A stretch of DNA of 5,962 nucleotides. Source: BPJO01 sp037189665 (lineage in GTDB: Bacteria; Planctomycetota; Phycisphaerae; Tepidisphaerales; Tepidisphaeraceae). The stretch is taken from assembly GCA_037189665.1 (NCBI GenBank), contig JBBCIV010000073.1, forward strand, positions 1 to 5,962. Direction: 5' to 3'. Position numbers and translations under genes: made by a program. Shown here in pieces: positions 1 to 5,288 of this stretch. The notes beneath the pieces were generated by a model, which worked only from the letters and a program-made list of their open reading frames with translations, was not told the origin of the DNA and ran no database searches. Each line of letters begins with the position of its first letter. Position 1 is the stretch's first letter.

Positions 1-1
1 A

Positions 2-325
2 TCTCTCATTCAGCGGCCCGAAGCGACCATCCTCGTGCTCATCAGCGATCTCATCGAGGGCGGCGTCCGTGACAATTTGCTCAAGCGTGCTGCGTCAATC
101 ATCAATTCCGGCGTCAACATGCTCACACTACTTGCCCTCAGCGACGACGGCGCGCCGATGTACGATCACGAGAACGCCGCCGCTCTCGCTTCCCTCGGCT
201 CACCGGCATTCGCGTGCACGCCTGACCTGTTCCCGGACCTCATTGCGGCGGCAATCCAACGCCGCAGCATCGCCGACTGGGCAACGGCAGCAAACGTAGC
301 AATCGCAGCGCGAACATCCTCCTAG
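2..325 (+). CDS. VWA (CoxE-like) domain protein, C-terminal part only
   Basis: The reading frame is open from the window edge to a TAG at 323-325, giving the last 107 residues of a longer protein; the GTG at 35 is an internal valine codon, not a start. The segment ILVLISDLIEGG near its beginning is a hydrophobic strand ending in Ser-Asp, as in the last metal-binding (MIDAS) loop of a von Willebrand A fold. It is followed by a helix (LLKRAASIINSGVNM), a strand (LTLLALSDDGAP) and the stretch AALASLGSPAFACTPDLFPDLIAAAI. This order resembles the C-terminus of CoxE-like VWA proteins that often sit next to MoxR AAA ATPases; that neighbourhood lies outside the window, so partners are inferred only. 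Such proteins are cytoplasmic and thought to act with the ATPase in metal-dependent protein remodelling. The family call is from memory of its sequence style; the exact role is unknown. Confidence 0.68.
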   Translation, partial: SLIQRPEATILVLISDLIEGGVRDNLLKRAASIINSGVNMLTLLALSDDGAPMYDHENAAALASLGSPAFACTPDLFPDLIAAAIQRRSIADWATAANVAIAARTSS

Positions 326-478
326 GTTCTCCAGCTTACCGAAAATCTGCGGTGTGCGTCGCTGATTTCGCAACGGTCGAACGGCCGGGCATCGGCACCC
401 GGCATTCTGGTAACGAGAACTCCGGTAAAATAAAAAGATGCGGCGGTGAACCTTGTCGTTAGCCCTGGAGGCAGCACG
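326..478. other. intergenic gap before the DUF899 gene
   Basis: No gene is visible here. It holds a short inverted repeat, GCCGGG at 384-389 and CCCGGC at 398-403 with an 8-base loop, which lacks a T-run and so is at best a weak transcription end for the VWA gene. An AT-rich stretch, TAAAATAAAAAG at 426-437, stands out from the GC-rich surroundings. TAAAAT at 426-431 could serve as a -10 box for the following gene, but I see no convincing -35 box. The promoter idea is a guess. Confidence 0.3.
467..471 (+). promoter_or_regulatory. Shine-Dalgarno site deciding the DUF899 start
   Basis: GGAGG lies 7 bases before the ATG at 479. The frame is also open upstream to a GTG at 446, but that codon has no comparable site and the 11 extra residues do not look like family sequence. 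The site therefore supports the ATG. Confidence 0.75.
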
Positions 479-1177
479 ATGAAGGAAGCAACAACACCCG
501 AAATTGTCAGCCGTGAGGCGTGGGAGCGGGCGCGGGCGGAACTGTTTGTCCGTGAAAAGGAACATACACATGCCGGCGACGCGCTCGCCGCGGCTCGTCG
601 GCGGCTGCCGATGACGCCGATGGACCCGGTCTCTGTCGTGGGATCGAAAGGGCCCGTTCCGTTGCAGGAGGTGTTCGAAGGCCGGCGAATGCTGATCGTT
701 TATCACTTCATGTGGAAAAAGGGTGCGCCTCATCACAAGCAGTGTGAGGGCTGCACGCACAGCCAGGCCGCCATGACTGCCGCCGCTTGTGCCTATCTCG
801 CCGAGCGCGATGTGACGTACGCCGTCTTCAGCAGCGGCCCGCTTGAGGAGATTATCGCGTATCGGGATTTCATGGGCTGGACGACGCCATGGTACTCGAC
901 CGCCGACTCAGGCCAGGCGCTGGCCACCCGCGACGGTGGCGACCTCCGCTGCTACCTGCGGGCCGACGACCAAGTGTTCCAGACGTACGAAACCAAGTGG
1001 CACGGGATCGAAGCCATGCTGCCCACTCTGCAATTGCTGGACCTGACGCCGTACGGCCGGCAGGAGACGTGGGAAGACTCGCCCGTAACCATTCAGCTCG
1101 ATAAAGCGGGTTCCTGGTGGCGTCGTGACGGCCGTCCTGTTGCCCAGTGGACGCGCACCGACAAGCCGGTTGATTAA
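479..1177 (+). CDS. DUF899 family thioredoxin-like protein
   Basis: This encodes 232 residues. The order of blocks is typical of DUF899 (Pfam PF05988): EIVSREAWERARAELFVREKEHT at the N-terminus, a basic RRLPM at 41-45, a short beta stretch, then MLIVYHFMW at 71-79. A CEGC motif follows at 89-92, where thioredoxins carry their CxxC active site. Later family-like blocks are YAVFSSGPLEEIIAYRDFMGW (about 114-134) and the aromatic C-terminal half. There is no signal peptide, so it should be cytoplasmic. The family is predicted to have a thioredoxin fold and perhaps a redox role, but no substrate is established. Length is near the usual 230-260 residues. The gene is preceded by a GGAGG site and appears monocistronic, with the next gene over 400 bases away. 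The family assignment is firm; the function is inferred. Confidence 0.88.
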   Translation: MKEATTPEIVSREAWERARAELFVREKEHTHAGDALAAARRRLPMTPMDPVSVVGSKGPVPLQEVFEGRRMLIVYHFMWKKGAPHHKQCEGCTHSQAAMTAAACAYLAERDVTYAVFSSGPLEEIIAYRDFMGWTTPWYSTADSGQALATRDGGDLRCYLRADDQVFQTYETKWHGIEAMLPTLQLLDLTPYGRQETWEDSPVTIQLDKAGSWWRRDGRPVAQWTRTDKPVD

Positions 1178-1250
1178 AAGAGGTTGCATTCGGGAAATGG
1201 GCGCTCAATCCCCGTAGCCGTACCTGCCGGAATGCCCAACGCATCTTCAA

Positions 1251-1272
1251 CACGGGCGAAGTACCGCCCATG
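1251..1272. repeat. inverted repeat, 8-bp stem, 6-base loop
   Basis: CACGGGCG at 1251-1258 pairs with CGCCCATG at 1265-1272 (one wobble pair depending on strand), with loop AAGTAC. No T-run follows, so it is not a classical terminator. Bases 1252-1279, which include most of it, match 4416-4443 at 24 of 28 positions. Confidence 0.55.
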
Positions 1273-1329
1273 GCACCCGGCTTCGCAGTGATATGACGAA
1301 TGGCGCGGCTCGTTTTCCGCGCAAGTCAA

Positions 1330-1353
1330 CACAGGTTCGGGTACGAGCCTGTG
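1330..1353. repeat. inverted repeat, 10-bp stem, 4-base loop
   Basis: CACAGGTTCG at 1330-1339 pairs with CGAGCCTGTG at 1344-1353, with one G-T wobble and loop GGTA. It is followed by GC-rich sequence rather than Ts. The compact stem and tetraloop suggest a structured RNA or a dispersed palindromic element. Confidence 0.55.
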
Positions 1354-1395
1354 CCACCCGCCGTCTGGCTGGCCCGTCACTGATCCTTCGCCGCC

Positions 1396-1413
1396 ATCCC
1401 CTGCGCAGGGGAT
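1396..1413. repeat. perfect 18-bp palindrome
   Basis: ATCCCCTGCGCAGGGGAT is an exact palindrome. It sits 169 bases before the protease start codon and 219 bases after the DUF899 stop. It could be a site for a dimeric DNA-binding protein or part of a repeated element. The following TTGTCATTT is too mixed for a standard terminator. Confidence 0.6.
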
Positions 1414-1581
1414 TGTCATTTCTGTGCCGCATGAGATGATTTTCGCGGTTCCGTGCCTGAGCGGAGGTGTTGTTCTTCCCGTGCAGGCAGAAGGGCCTCT
1501 TGCGCAAACACTCTCAACGTCTCCCTCAAAGTCCAAGCCGTCATCAACGTTCGGTGATCGAAGCAGAGGAAGGGTAAGAAA

Positions 1582-3450
1582 ATGCACCAGTCCGTCCCTC
1601 GGAAATTCCGGGGATTCGCGAGCATCGCCATTGTCATCCTCCCTGCCGCGTCGCAGGTGTTCGGCGTCTCGAGCTCAAACTCCACCCCCGGCGATCCCTA
1701 TCACGGGATCAACATCAACACGATGCTCGGGGCCGACCGCTTCTACAACGCCGGTTACATCGGCAACGCCGCCGTGGCGATCAACATCGAGGGTGGATTC
1801 ATCGGCATCCACGACACGACCTACAACACCACCACCTCGGCACATCGCATGAAGGCGTTCATCAAGGCGCCGGGGTACGAATCGACCAGCCTGGGCACGG
1901 TCGACACGGGCCATGCGACCGCGGTGGGCCATGCCCTGTTCGGACAGAACACGCCCGGCTATGAATACGGTCAGGGCATTGCACCCAGCGTTCAAATGTG
2001 GACCGGCGCGATCGCGCTCGAGCCGGCCACCAGCTGGATCGCCAATGGCGAAGTGGCGCTCTACCCCTACCTGACAGCCATGCGCACAGGCTACACGGGC
2101 AACGGGTATAGCGCCCGCAAGGCCGATGTCATCAACAGCAGTTGGGGATATATCGATACGTTCGCGACATCGGGCTTCACCCTGGCGACGGACGGATTGA
2201 TCAGGGAATCCGGGAGCGTTTTCGTTGTCTCAGCGGGCAACAGCGGCCTGGGCAACAATACCGTGTCTTTGCCGGGCAACGCATTCAATGTGTTCACCGT
2301 GGGTTCCGTGGGGAGCGACACCGGCCCCGCGCCCTACACAACCATCTCGAACTTCAGCTCGCGCGGACCGCAGGCGACAAAGCTGGATCCCAATGCAACG
2401 GGCTATTTCCAACGTGCGGCCGTGGACATCGTCGCCCCGGGCGAGAATCTCACCCTCGCGTTATACCTGACTTCCAACCCGTCGCAGTATCAGTTCAATG
2501 TAAGCGGTACCAGTCTCGCCGCGCCGATCGTCGCCGGCGGCGCGGCACTGCTCGTCGATGCCGGCCGGCAGCGCTTCGGCGATGTCGCCACCCAGCTCGG
2601 CAGCGCCATCGACGCCCGCGTCATCAAAGCCGTCATGATGAACGCCGCCGACAAGACCCCGGCATGGTACAACCAACAGCTGACGTCCGGCGCAGGTGTC
2701 ATCACGACCGTCCAGGCCCTGGATTTCGAGCTCGGCGCGGGCGTGATCAATCTCGACAAGTCGTTCGACCAGTATCTAAGCGGCACGACCGACGTCCCCG
2801 GCGCCGGGGGCGGGGCCGTCCAGAAGCTCGGCTGGGATTTCGGCTCGCTCACGGGCGAGGGCGCCGACAACCGTTACGACATCACCGGAACGCTGCACGC
2901 GGGCGACGTCATGACGCTCACCCTCGACTGGTTCATCGAGCGCACCCTGGACGCCTACACGACGACCAGCATCGATGCCGGCACCGACCGTCTTGCCGAT
3001 CTCGATCTGTTCGTCTATCTGGACAACGGTTCGGGTGGACAGTTGATCGCGCAATCGGTGGCCGGCCGCACCAACGTCGAGCATCTTCACTTCGCGCTGC
3101 CTCAAACCGGATCGTACTACTTCGTCGTGAACCAGTTCGGCACGTCCTACGACGCGATCGGCGGCGCACCGCTGATCACCGACTACGGCATCGCCTGGTC
3201 GGTCGTCCCCGAACCGGCGTCGCTCTCCCTGCTGGCGCTGGGCGGCACGGCGCTGCTGCGGCGACGGCGGGCGTCGCGATCGTCGATTCCGTTTGCGGGC
3301 GTCGCGCCGGAAGTCGCGGCGCGTACACCGAAACTTGAGGCGCGTGCGACGGAACTTCCATCGCGTGCGCCGAGACTTCCGGCACTCGCGCCTTTTCGCC
3401 ATGCGGCGCGCCGCTGTCCTGTACGGCCGGGATTATTGGCATCGCTATGA
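1582..3450 (+). CDS. secreted S8 (subtilisin-like) protease with PEP-CTERM sorting signal
   Basis: This encodes 622 residues. The ATG follows a purine-rich GAGGAAGGG at 1566-1574. Residues 1-28 form a signal peptide (RKFR, then a hydrophobic core, then AASQVFG). The peptidase domain runs from about 50 to 395: VAINIEGG (65-72) occupies the place of the catalytic-Asp strand, GHATAVGHALFG carries His111, SAGNSG carries the oxyanion Asn220, and SGTSLAAP carries Ser311. In place of the usual Asp the sequence has Glu70. Residues about 412-540 look like a beta-sandwich of the pre-peptidase/P-domain kind (DLDLFVYLDNG, GSYYFVVNQFG). VPEPAS at 542-547, a hydrophobic segment and RRRR at 560-563 form a PEP-CTERM signal, normally recognised by an exosortase at the cell envelope. 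Such signals usually end the protein, but here 59 residues follow, including heptapeptide repeats. The protein is probably exported and degrades peptides or processes surface proteins; the substrate is unknown. Confidence 0.9.
   Translation: MHQSVPRKFRGFASIAIVILPAASQVFGVSSSNSTPGDPYHGININTMLGADRFYNAGYIGNAAVAINIEGGFIGIHDTTYNTTTSAHRMKAFIKAPGYESTSLGTVDTGHATAVGHALFGQNTPGYEYGQGIAPSVQMWTGAIALEPATSWIANGEVALYPYLTAMRTGYTGNGYSARKADVINSSWGYIDTFATSGFTLATDGLIRESGSVFVVSAGNSGLGNNTVSLPGNAFNVFTVGSVGSDTGPAPYTTISNFSSRGPQATKLDPNATGYFQRAAVDIVAPGENLTLALYLTSNPSQYQFNVSGTSLAAPIVAGGAALLVDAGRQRFGDVATQLGSAIDARVIKAVMMNAADKTPAWYNQQLTSGAGVITTVQALDFELGAGVINLDKSFDQYLSGTTDVPGAGGGAVQKLGWDFGSLTGEGADNRYDITGTLHAGDVMTLTLDWFIERTLDAYTTTSIDAGTDRLADLDLFVYLDNGSGGQLIAQSVAGRTNVEHLHFALPQTGSYYFVVNQFGTSYDAIGGAPLITDYGIAWSVVPEPASLSLLALGGTALLRRRRASRSSIPFAGVAPEVAARTPKLEARATELPSRAPRLPALAPFRHAARRCPVRPGLLASL
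3298..3402 (+). repeat. degenerate 21-bp tandem repeats in the protease tail
   Basis: The clearest units are 3319-3339, 3340-3360 and 3361-3381, all built on a GCGCGTGCNCCGANACTTCCN-like pattern. Weaker flanking units lie at 3298-3318 and 3382-3402. In the protease frame they encode ARTPKLE, ARATELP and SRAPRLP (residues 580-600), with looser GVAPEVA before and ALAPFRH after. The length is a multiple of three, so copy changes would keep the frame. Confidence 0.7.
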
Positions 3451-3465
3451 TCGCTCGATCCGCTG

Positions 3466-3498
3466 GCGGGAATCGTCCGCATTTTCCGCACGATCCGC
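3466..3498 (+). terminator. possible hairpin after the protease gene
   Basis: GCGG (3466-3469) and ATCGT (3472-3476) pair with ACGAT (3490-3494) and CCGC (3495-3498), with a 2-base bulge and a 13-base loop. It begins 15 bases after the protease stop. No T-run follows, so this is only a candidate transcript-end structure. Confidence 0.25.
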
Positions 3499-3593
3499 TT
3501 AACCCGCCCGCCCGTCCGTCCCGCCGACGCATGAAACGAAGCGGCGGCGAATCCGGCGCGTGCCGGACGGCTCTCCGCTGAGACTTTCTCATC

Positions 3594-3598
3594 GGAGG
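3594..3598 (+). promoter_or_regulatory. Shine-Dalgarno site for the frameshifted gene
   Basis: GGAGG lies 10 bases before the ATG at 3609. It marks 3609 as the original start and argues against the ATG at 3691, which has no such site and reads into an unrelated N-terminus. Confidence 0.7.
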
Positions 3599-3608
3599 TT
3601 CCCACATC

Positions 3609-4323
3609 ATGGGACGCTCATTTCTCCCCACCACCGACGACGGGTTGCTGTCGTTCGCCCTGAACTTCTCCACGTTGTTGACGGCCAACTATGAGGCGTA
3701 CGGCATCGCGCAATCGATCGCCAAACGTCTATAGTTCCAAGTACAACACGTACAAGACGGCGATGAACGCCGCGAAACAGCCGCCCACGCGCGGCAACGC
3801 CACCGTGCTGGCCAAGGACAACGCCAAGCGCGACCTGATGGCGTACACCCGCCTGCTCGCCCGCACCATCGGCAACAACATGAACATCACCGACGCCCAG
3901 CGGCAGGCGCTGGGCCTGACGATCCGCAAGACCCACCCCACGCCGATCCCGCCGCCCAGCGTCCGGCCGGGCGTGGACCTCGTCGGCGTGTCCATGCGCA
4001 CCGTCACCATCCACATCCACGACAGCGCGTCGAACAGCAAGCGCGGCAAGCCCGCCGGGGTGATCGGCGCGAAGGTGTACACCTTCATCGGGGCCGAGTA
4101 CCCCAGCGACCCCACGCTGTGGAACTACGACGGCGACACCACCCAGGCCAAGCACGAGATCACCTTCGCCAACAGCGTGCCCAGCGGCGCGCAGGTATGG
4201 ATCTGCGCCGCGTGGTACGGCCGACGCAACGGCGAAACCGGGCCGATCAGCGTGCCGATCTCGACGAACATCCAGGGCGGCGGCGCGAGTGCGCAACAGC
4301 AGGAACTGAAGATCGCGGCGTAG
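3609..4323 (+). pseudogene. uncharacterised protein gene with a single-base frameshift
   Basis: Translation from ATG 3609 gives MGRSFLPTTDDGLLSFALNF... and stops after 41 residues at TAG 3732-3734. Skipping one A of the AAA at 3723-3725 turns GCC-AAA-CGT-CTA-TAG into GCC-AAC-GTC-TAT-AGT and opens the frame to the TAG ending at 4323, giving a continuous 237-residue protein. The N-terminal third is helical (LLTANYEAYGIAQSIANVYSSKY, then an Ala/Lys-rich helix and RRLAR-like segment LMAYTRLLARTI). A Pro-rich linker (THPTPIPPP) follows, then a beta-rich half (MRTVTIHIHDS, KPAGVIGAKVYTFIG, GAQVWICAAWYGRRNGETGPIS) that resembles a fibronectin-III-like sandwich. There is no signal peptide. I recall similar uncharacterised proteins in Planctomycetota and related phyla; no function is known. 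A good ribosome site and a strong terminator flank it, so it was recently functional or the extra base is a sequencing error. If the second part were translated alone it would start at ATG 3691 without a ribosome site. Confidence 0.78.
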
Positions 4324-4339
4324 TCGTCCTGCAAACTTA

Positions 4340-4375
4340 CGGCGCGGCGCGAGAAGATCGCGCCGCACCGTTTTT
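4340..4375 (+). terminator. rho-independent terminator
   Basis: The core stem is GCGGCGCGA (4344-4352) with TCGCGCCGC (4358-4366) and a 5-base loop GAAGA. It is extended outward by three pairs (4340-4342 with 4368-4370) past one C-A mismatch. TTTTT follows at 4371-4375. It begins 16 bases after the stop of the frameshifted gene and insulates it from the convergent SRPBCC gene. Confidence 0.88.
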
Positions 4376-4408
4376 GATCACGTTGCGACGACTTGCGCGC
4401 CTGTCGAA

Positions 4409-4451
4409 GTGCCGAACGGACGGAGTACCGCCCTTGGCGCCCGCTCGGCAC
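4409..4451. repeat. second copy of an intergenic repeat, inside an inverted repeat
   Basis: Bases 4416-4443 match 1252-1279 at 24 of 28 positions, with a shared core of AGTACCGCCC. The copy is framed by a 7-bp inverted repeat, GTGCCGA at 4409-4415 and TCGGCAC at 4445-4451. It lies between two convergent genes, as expected of a dispersed non-coding element. Two copies in one window is thin evidence. Confidence 0.45.
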
Positions 4452-4467
4452 ATTCGCAGCCGAGGTT

Positions 4468-4929
4468 TCATCGGTCCTGTTCCACCAACGCAGCGAGCCT
4501 CGCGAGCGCCATCCGCCATCCGGTTTCGTTGTCCGCGGTCGAAATCCCCGGCGGCAATCCGTCGTGAACGGCAATCAATTCCGTTCCGCCCGCCGTATCG
4601 GTAAGCATCGTCGTGACCTTCATCTCGCCTTGCATGGCGGGATCGTCGGTCTCGAACTCGATCGCCTCCACGACTCGATCATTCGGAGTGAGTTCCACAA
4701 ATCGTCCATGGTACGTATCCGTGTGCGCAGTCGTCTTGCCGGCTCCCGTCGGTGCGTCGTACGTGAGCGAAACCCGAAACTCGCCGCCAACGCGGGCGTC
4801 GAAGAAATGCACGTGGATGCTCATCCCCTCTGGGAATCTCCACTGGGAGATCGCACATGCGTCGAGCAGCGCACGATAAACCTTGTCCCGTGGTGCCTGA
4901 ATGTGACGAGTGATGCGAGTTGAACCCAT
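4468..4929 (-). CDS. SRPBCC/AHSA1-type protein
   Basis: This encodes 153 residues, the usual size for a stand-alone AHSA1-like (START/Bet v1 superfamily) domain. Family signs in order are TRHIQAPRDKVYRALLD (5-23), a Trp at the end of the first helix pair (W30), the block FFDARVGGEFRVSL (42-55), YHGRFVELTPNDRVVEAIEFE (73-93), GEMKVTTML (101-109), GGTELIAVHDGLP (114-126) and the C-terminal helix ETGWRMALARLAALVE. The fold forms a hydrophobic pocket that binds small ligands in other members; no ligand can be read from the sequence. It is cytoplasmic. It is the last of three related genes read leftward, 96 bases beyond the remnant at 5026-5148. Its own ribosome site is weak (AGAAG about 10 bases before the ATG), so it may have depended on upstream translation or a promoter I cannot identify. 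Confidence 0.88.
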   Translation of the reverse strand: MGSTRITRHIQAPRDKVYRALLDACAISQWRFPEGMSIHVHFFDARVGGEFRVSLTYDAPTGAGKTTAHTDTYHGRFVELTPNDRVVEAIEFETDDPAMQGEMKVTTMLTDTAGGTELIAVHDGLPPGISTADNETGWRMALARLAALVEQDR

Positions 4930-5025
4930 GGTGAGTTTCTTCTGAAACAGTTACAGGGGGAGAATGGCGGTGACCGCCCGCTCCGCCGCATCCGTTGTGA
5001 GACGAGGCTGCCGAAGACGGGCCGC
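4930..5025 (-). other. gap after the SRPBCC remnant
   Basis: The frame of the remnant continues for 24 codons past its TGA, reading AARLRQPRLTTDAAERAVTA and ending in ILPL before a TAA at 4951-4953. This does not look like the missing part of an SRPBCC domain and I do not recognise it. It may be debris from another gene joined by a deletion. The other frames give nothing recognisable. Confidence 0.4.
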
Positions 5026-5148
5026 TCACGTGCTTCCATCAGCCGTACGGCGGCGCAGAGCGTCCGGGTCGAGGAATGCCTTATAAACCCGTTCTGCCGG
5101 TGCTCGAAGCACGCGATGCCGCCGAACCGTGTTGGACGAATCCGTCAT
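5026..5148 (-). pseudogene. truncated SRPBCC/AHSA1 gene, N-terminal remnant
   Basis: The ATG at 5148 opens a 40-codon frame beginning MTDSSNTVRRHRVLRAPAER and continuing VYKAFLDPDALRRRTADGST. The first 31 residues match the typical opening of AHSA1-type proteins: strand, then RAPAERVYKAFLDPDAL, the same pattern as QAPRDKVYRALLDACAI in the neighbouring gene. Relatives then continue with a Trp and a beta sheet of about 110 more residues; here the likeness stops and a TGA follows within nine codons. A strong AGGAG stands at the right distance upstream, which points to a once-working gene. No downstream frame restores the domain, so a deletion or replacement is more likely than a point frameshift. 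A 40-residue product could still be made, but could not form the fold. Confidence 0.7.
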
Positions 5149-5157
5149 GGAATGTTT

Positions 5158-5162
5158 CTCCT
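5158..5162 (-). promoter_or_regulatory. Shine-Dalgarno site of the SRPBCC remnant
   Basis: On the minus strand AGGAG lies 9 bases before the ATG at 5148. It is the best such site among the three leftward genes and is the main evidence that the short frame was a real gene start. Confidence 0.65.
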
Positions 5163-5243
5163 CATGGGTTGTGAGTGGCCGTGGTTAACAGTTCGTCGAA
5201 CGAACGTCTCTGAAATCGACATCGCAACCCAACAATTTCCGAT

Positions 5244-5259
5244 CACCTGCTCACAGGTG
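5244..5259. repeat. short inverted repeat between two SRPBCC genes
   Basis: CACCTG at 5244-5249 pairs with CAGGTG at 5254-5259 across a 4-base loop. It lies 30 bases past the stop of the upstream gene on the minus strand. No T-run follows. It is short enough to occur by chance. Confidence 0.25.
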
Positions 5260-5288
5260 CGCATCAGGGTTTACATCCGCGACAAGAT

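Larger units (their letters stand above)
1178..1581. other. 404-base gene-free region rich in inverted repeats
   Basis: I see no credible gene on either strand. A 137-codon antisense frame spans nearly all of it but resembles nothing and has no ribosome site that I can see. The region contains three inverted repeats listed separately (1251-1272, 1330-1353, 1396-1413), spaced about 60-80 bases apart. Part of the first one recurs at 4416-4443. The last 30 bases hold the purine-rich leader of the protease gene. A promoter for that gene should be here, but I cannot pick one with confidence. Confidence 0.55.

Noticed and set aside
200..760. 186-codon minus-strand frame
   Set aside because: It overlaps the VWA end and the first part of the DUF899 gene antisense and has the composition of a shadow frame.
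1251..1413. CRISPR array or tandem repeat
   Set aside because: The three inverted repeats differ in sequence and are not direct repeats of one another, so there is no repeat-spacer pattern.
1174..1587. 137-codon minus-strand frame over the gene-free region
   Set aside because: It resembles nothing, crosses all three inverted repeats, and overlaps the start of the protease gene. It is best explained as open by chance in GC-rich sequence.
2142..3338. 398-codon plus-strand frame inside the protease gene
   Set aside because: It is extremely rich in Arg, His and Gly and lies in another frame of a clear protease with all its motifs.
3720..3734. Programmed ribosomal frameshift in the broken gene
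   Set aside because: The change needed is +1, while the short AAA run would at most favour -1 slippage. There is no rare-codon or stop-codon slip site at the right place and no evident stimulatory structure, so a mutation or sequence error is simpler.
3607..4368. 253-codon frame on the minus strand, longer than either piece of the plus-strand gene there
   Set aside because: It is antisense to the frameshifted gene, has Arg/Ala/Val-rich low-complexity composition typical of GC-rich shadow frames, and runs through the terminator hairpin. The plus strand has the ribosome site, terminator and protein-like pattern.
4393..4923. 176-codon plus-strand frame opposite the SRPBCC gene
   Set aside because: The minus-strand protein matches a known fold along its length; the plus frame is Arg-rich and featureless.
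5191..5205. GTTCG / CGAAC inverted repeat with a 5-base spacer as an operator
   Set aside because: The 5-bp arms are too short to separate from chance, and no promoter elements stand beside it.
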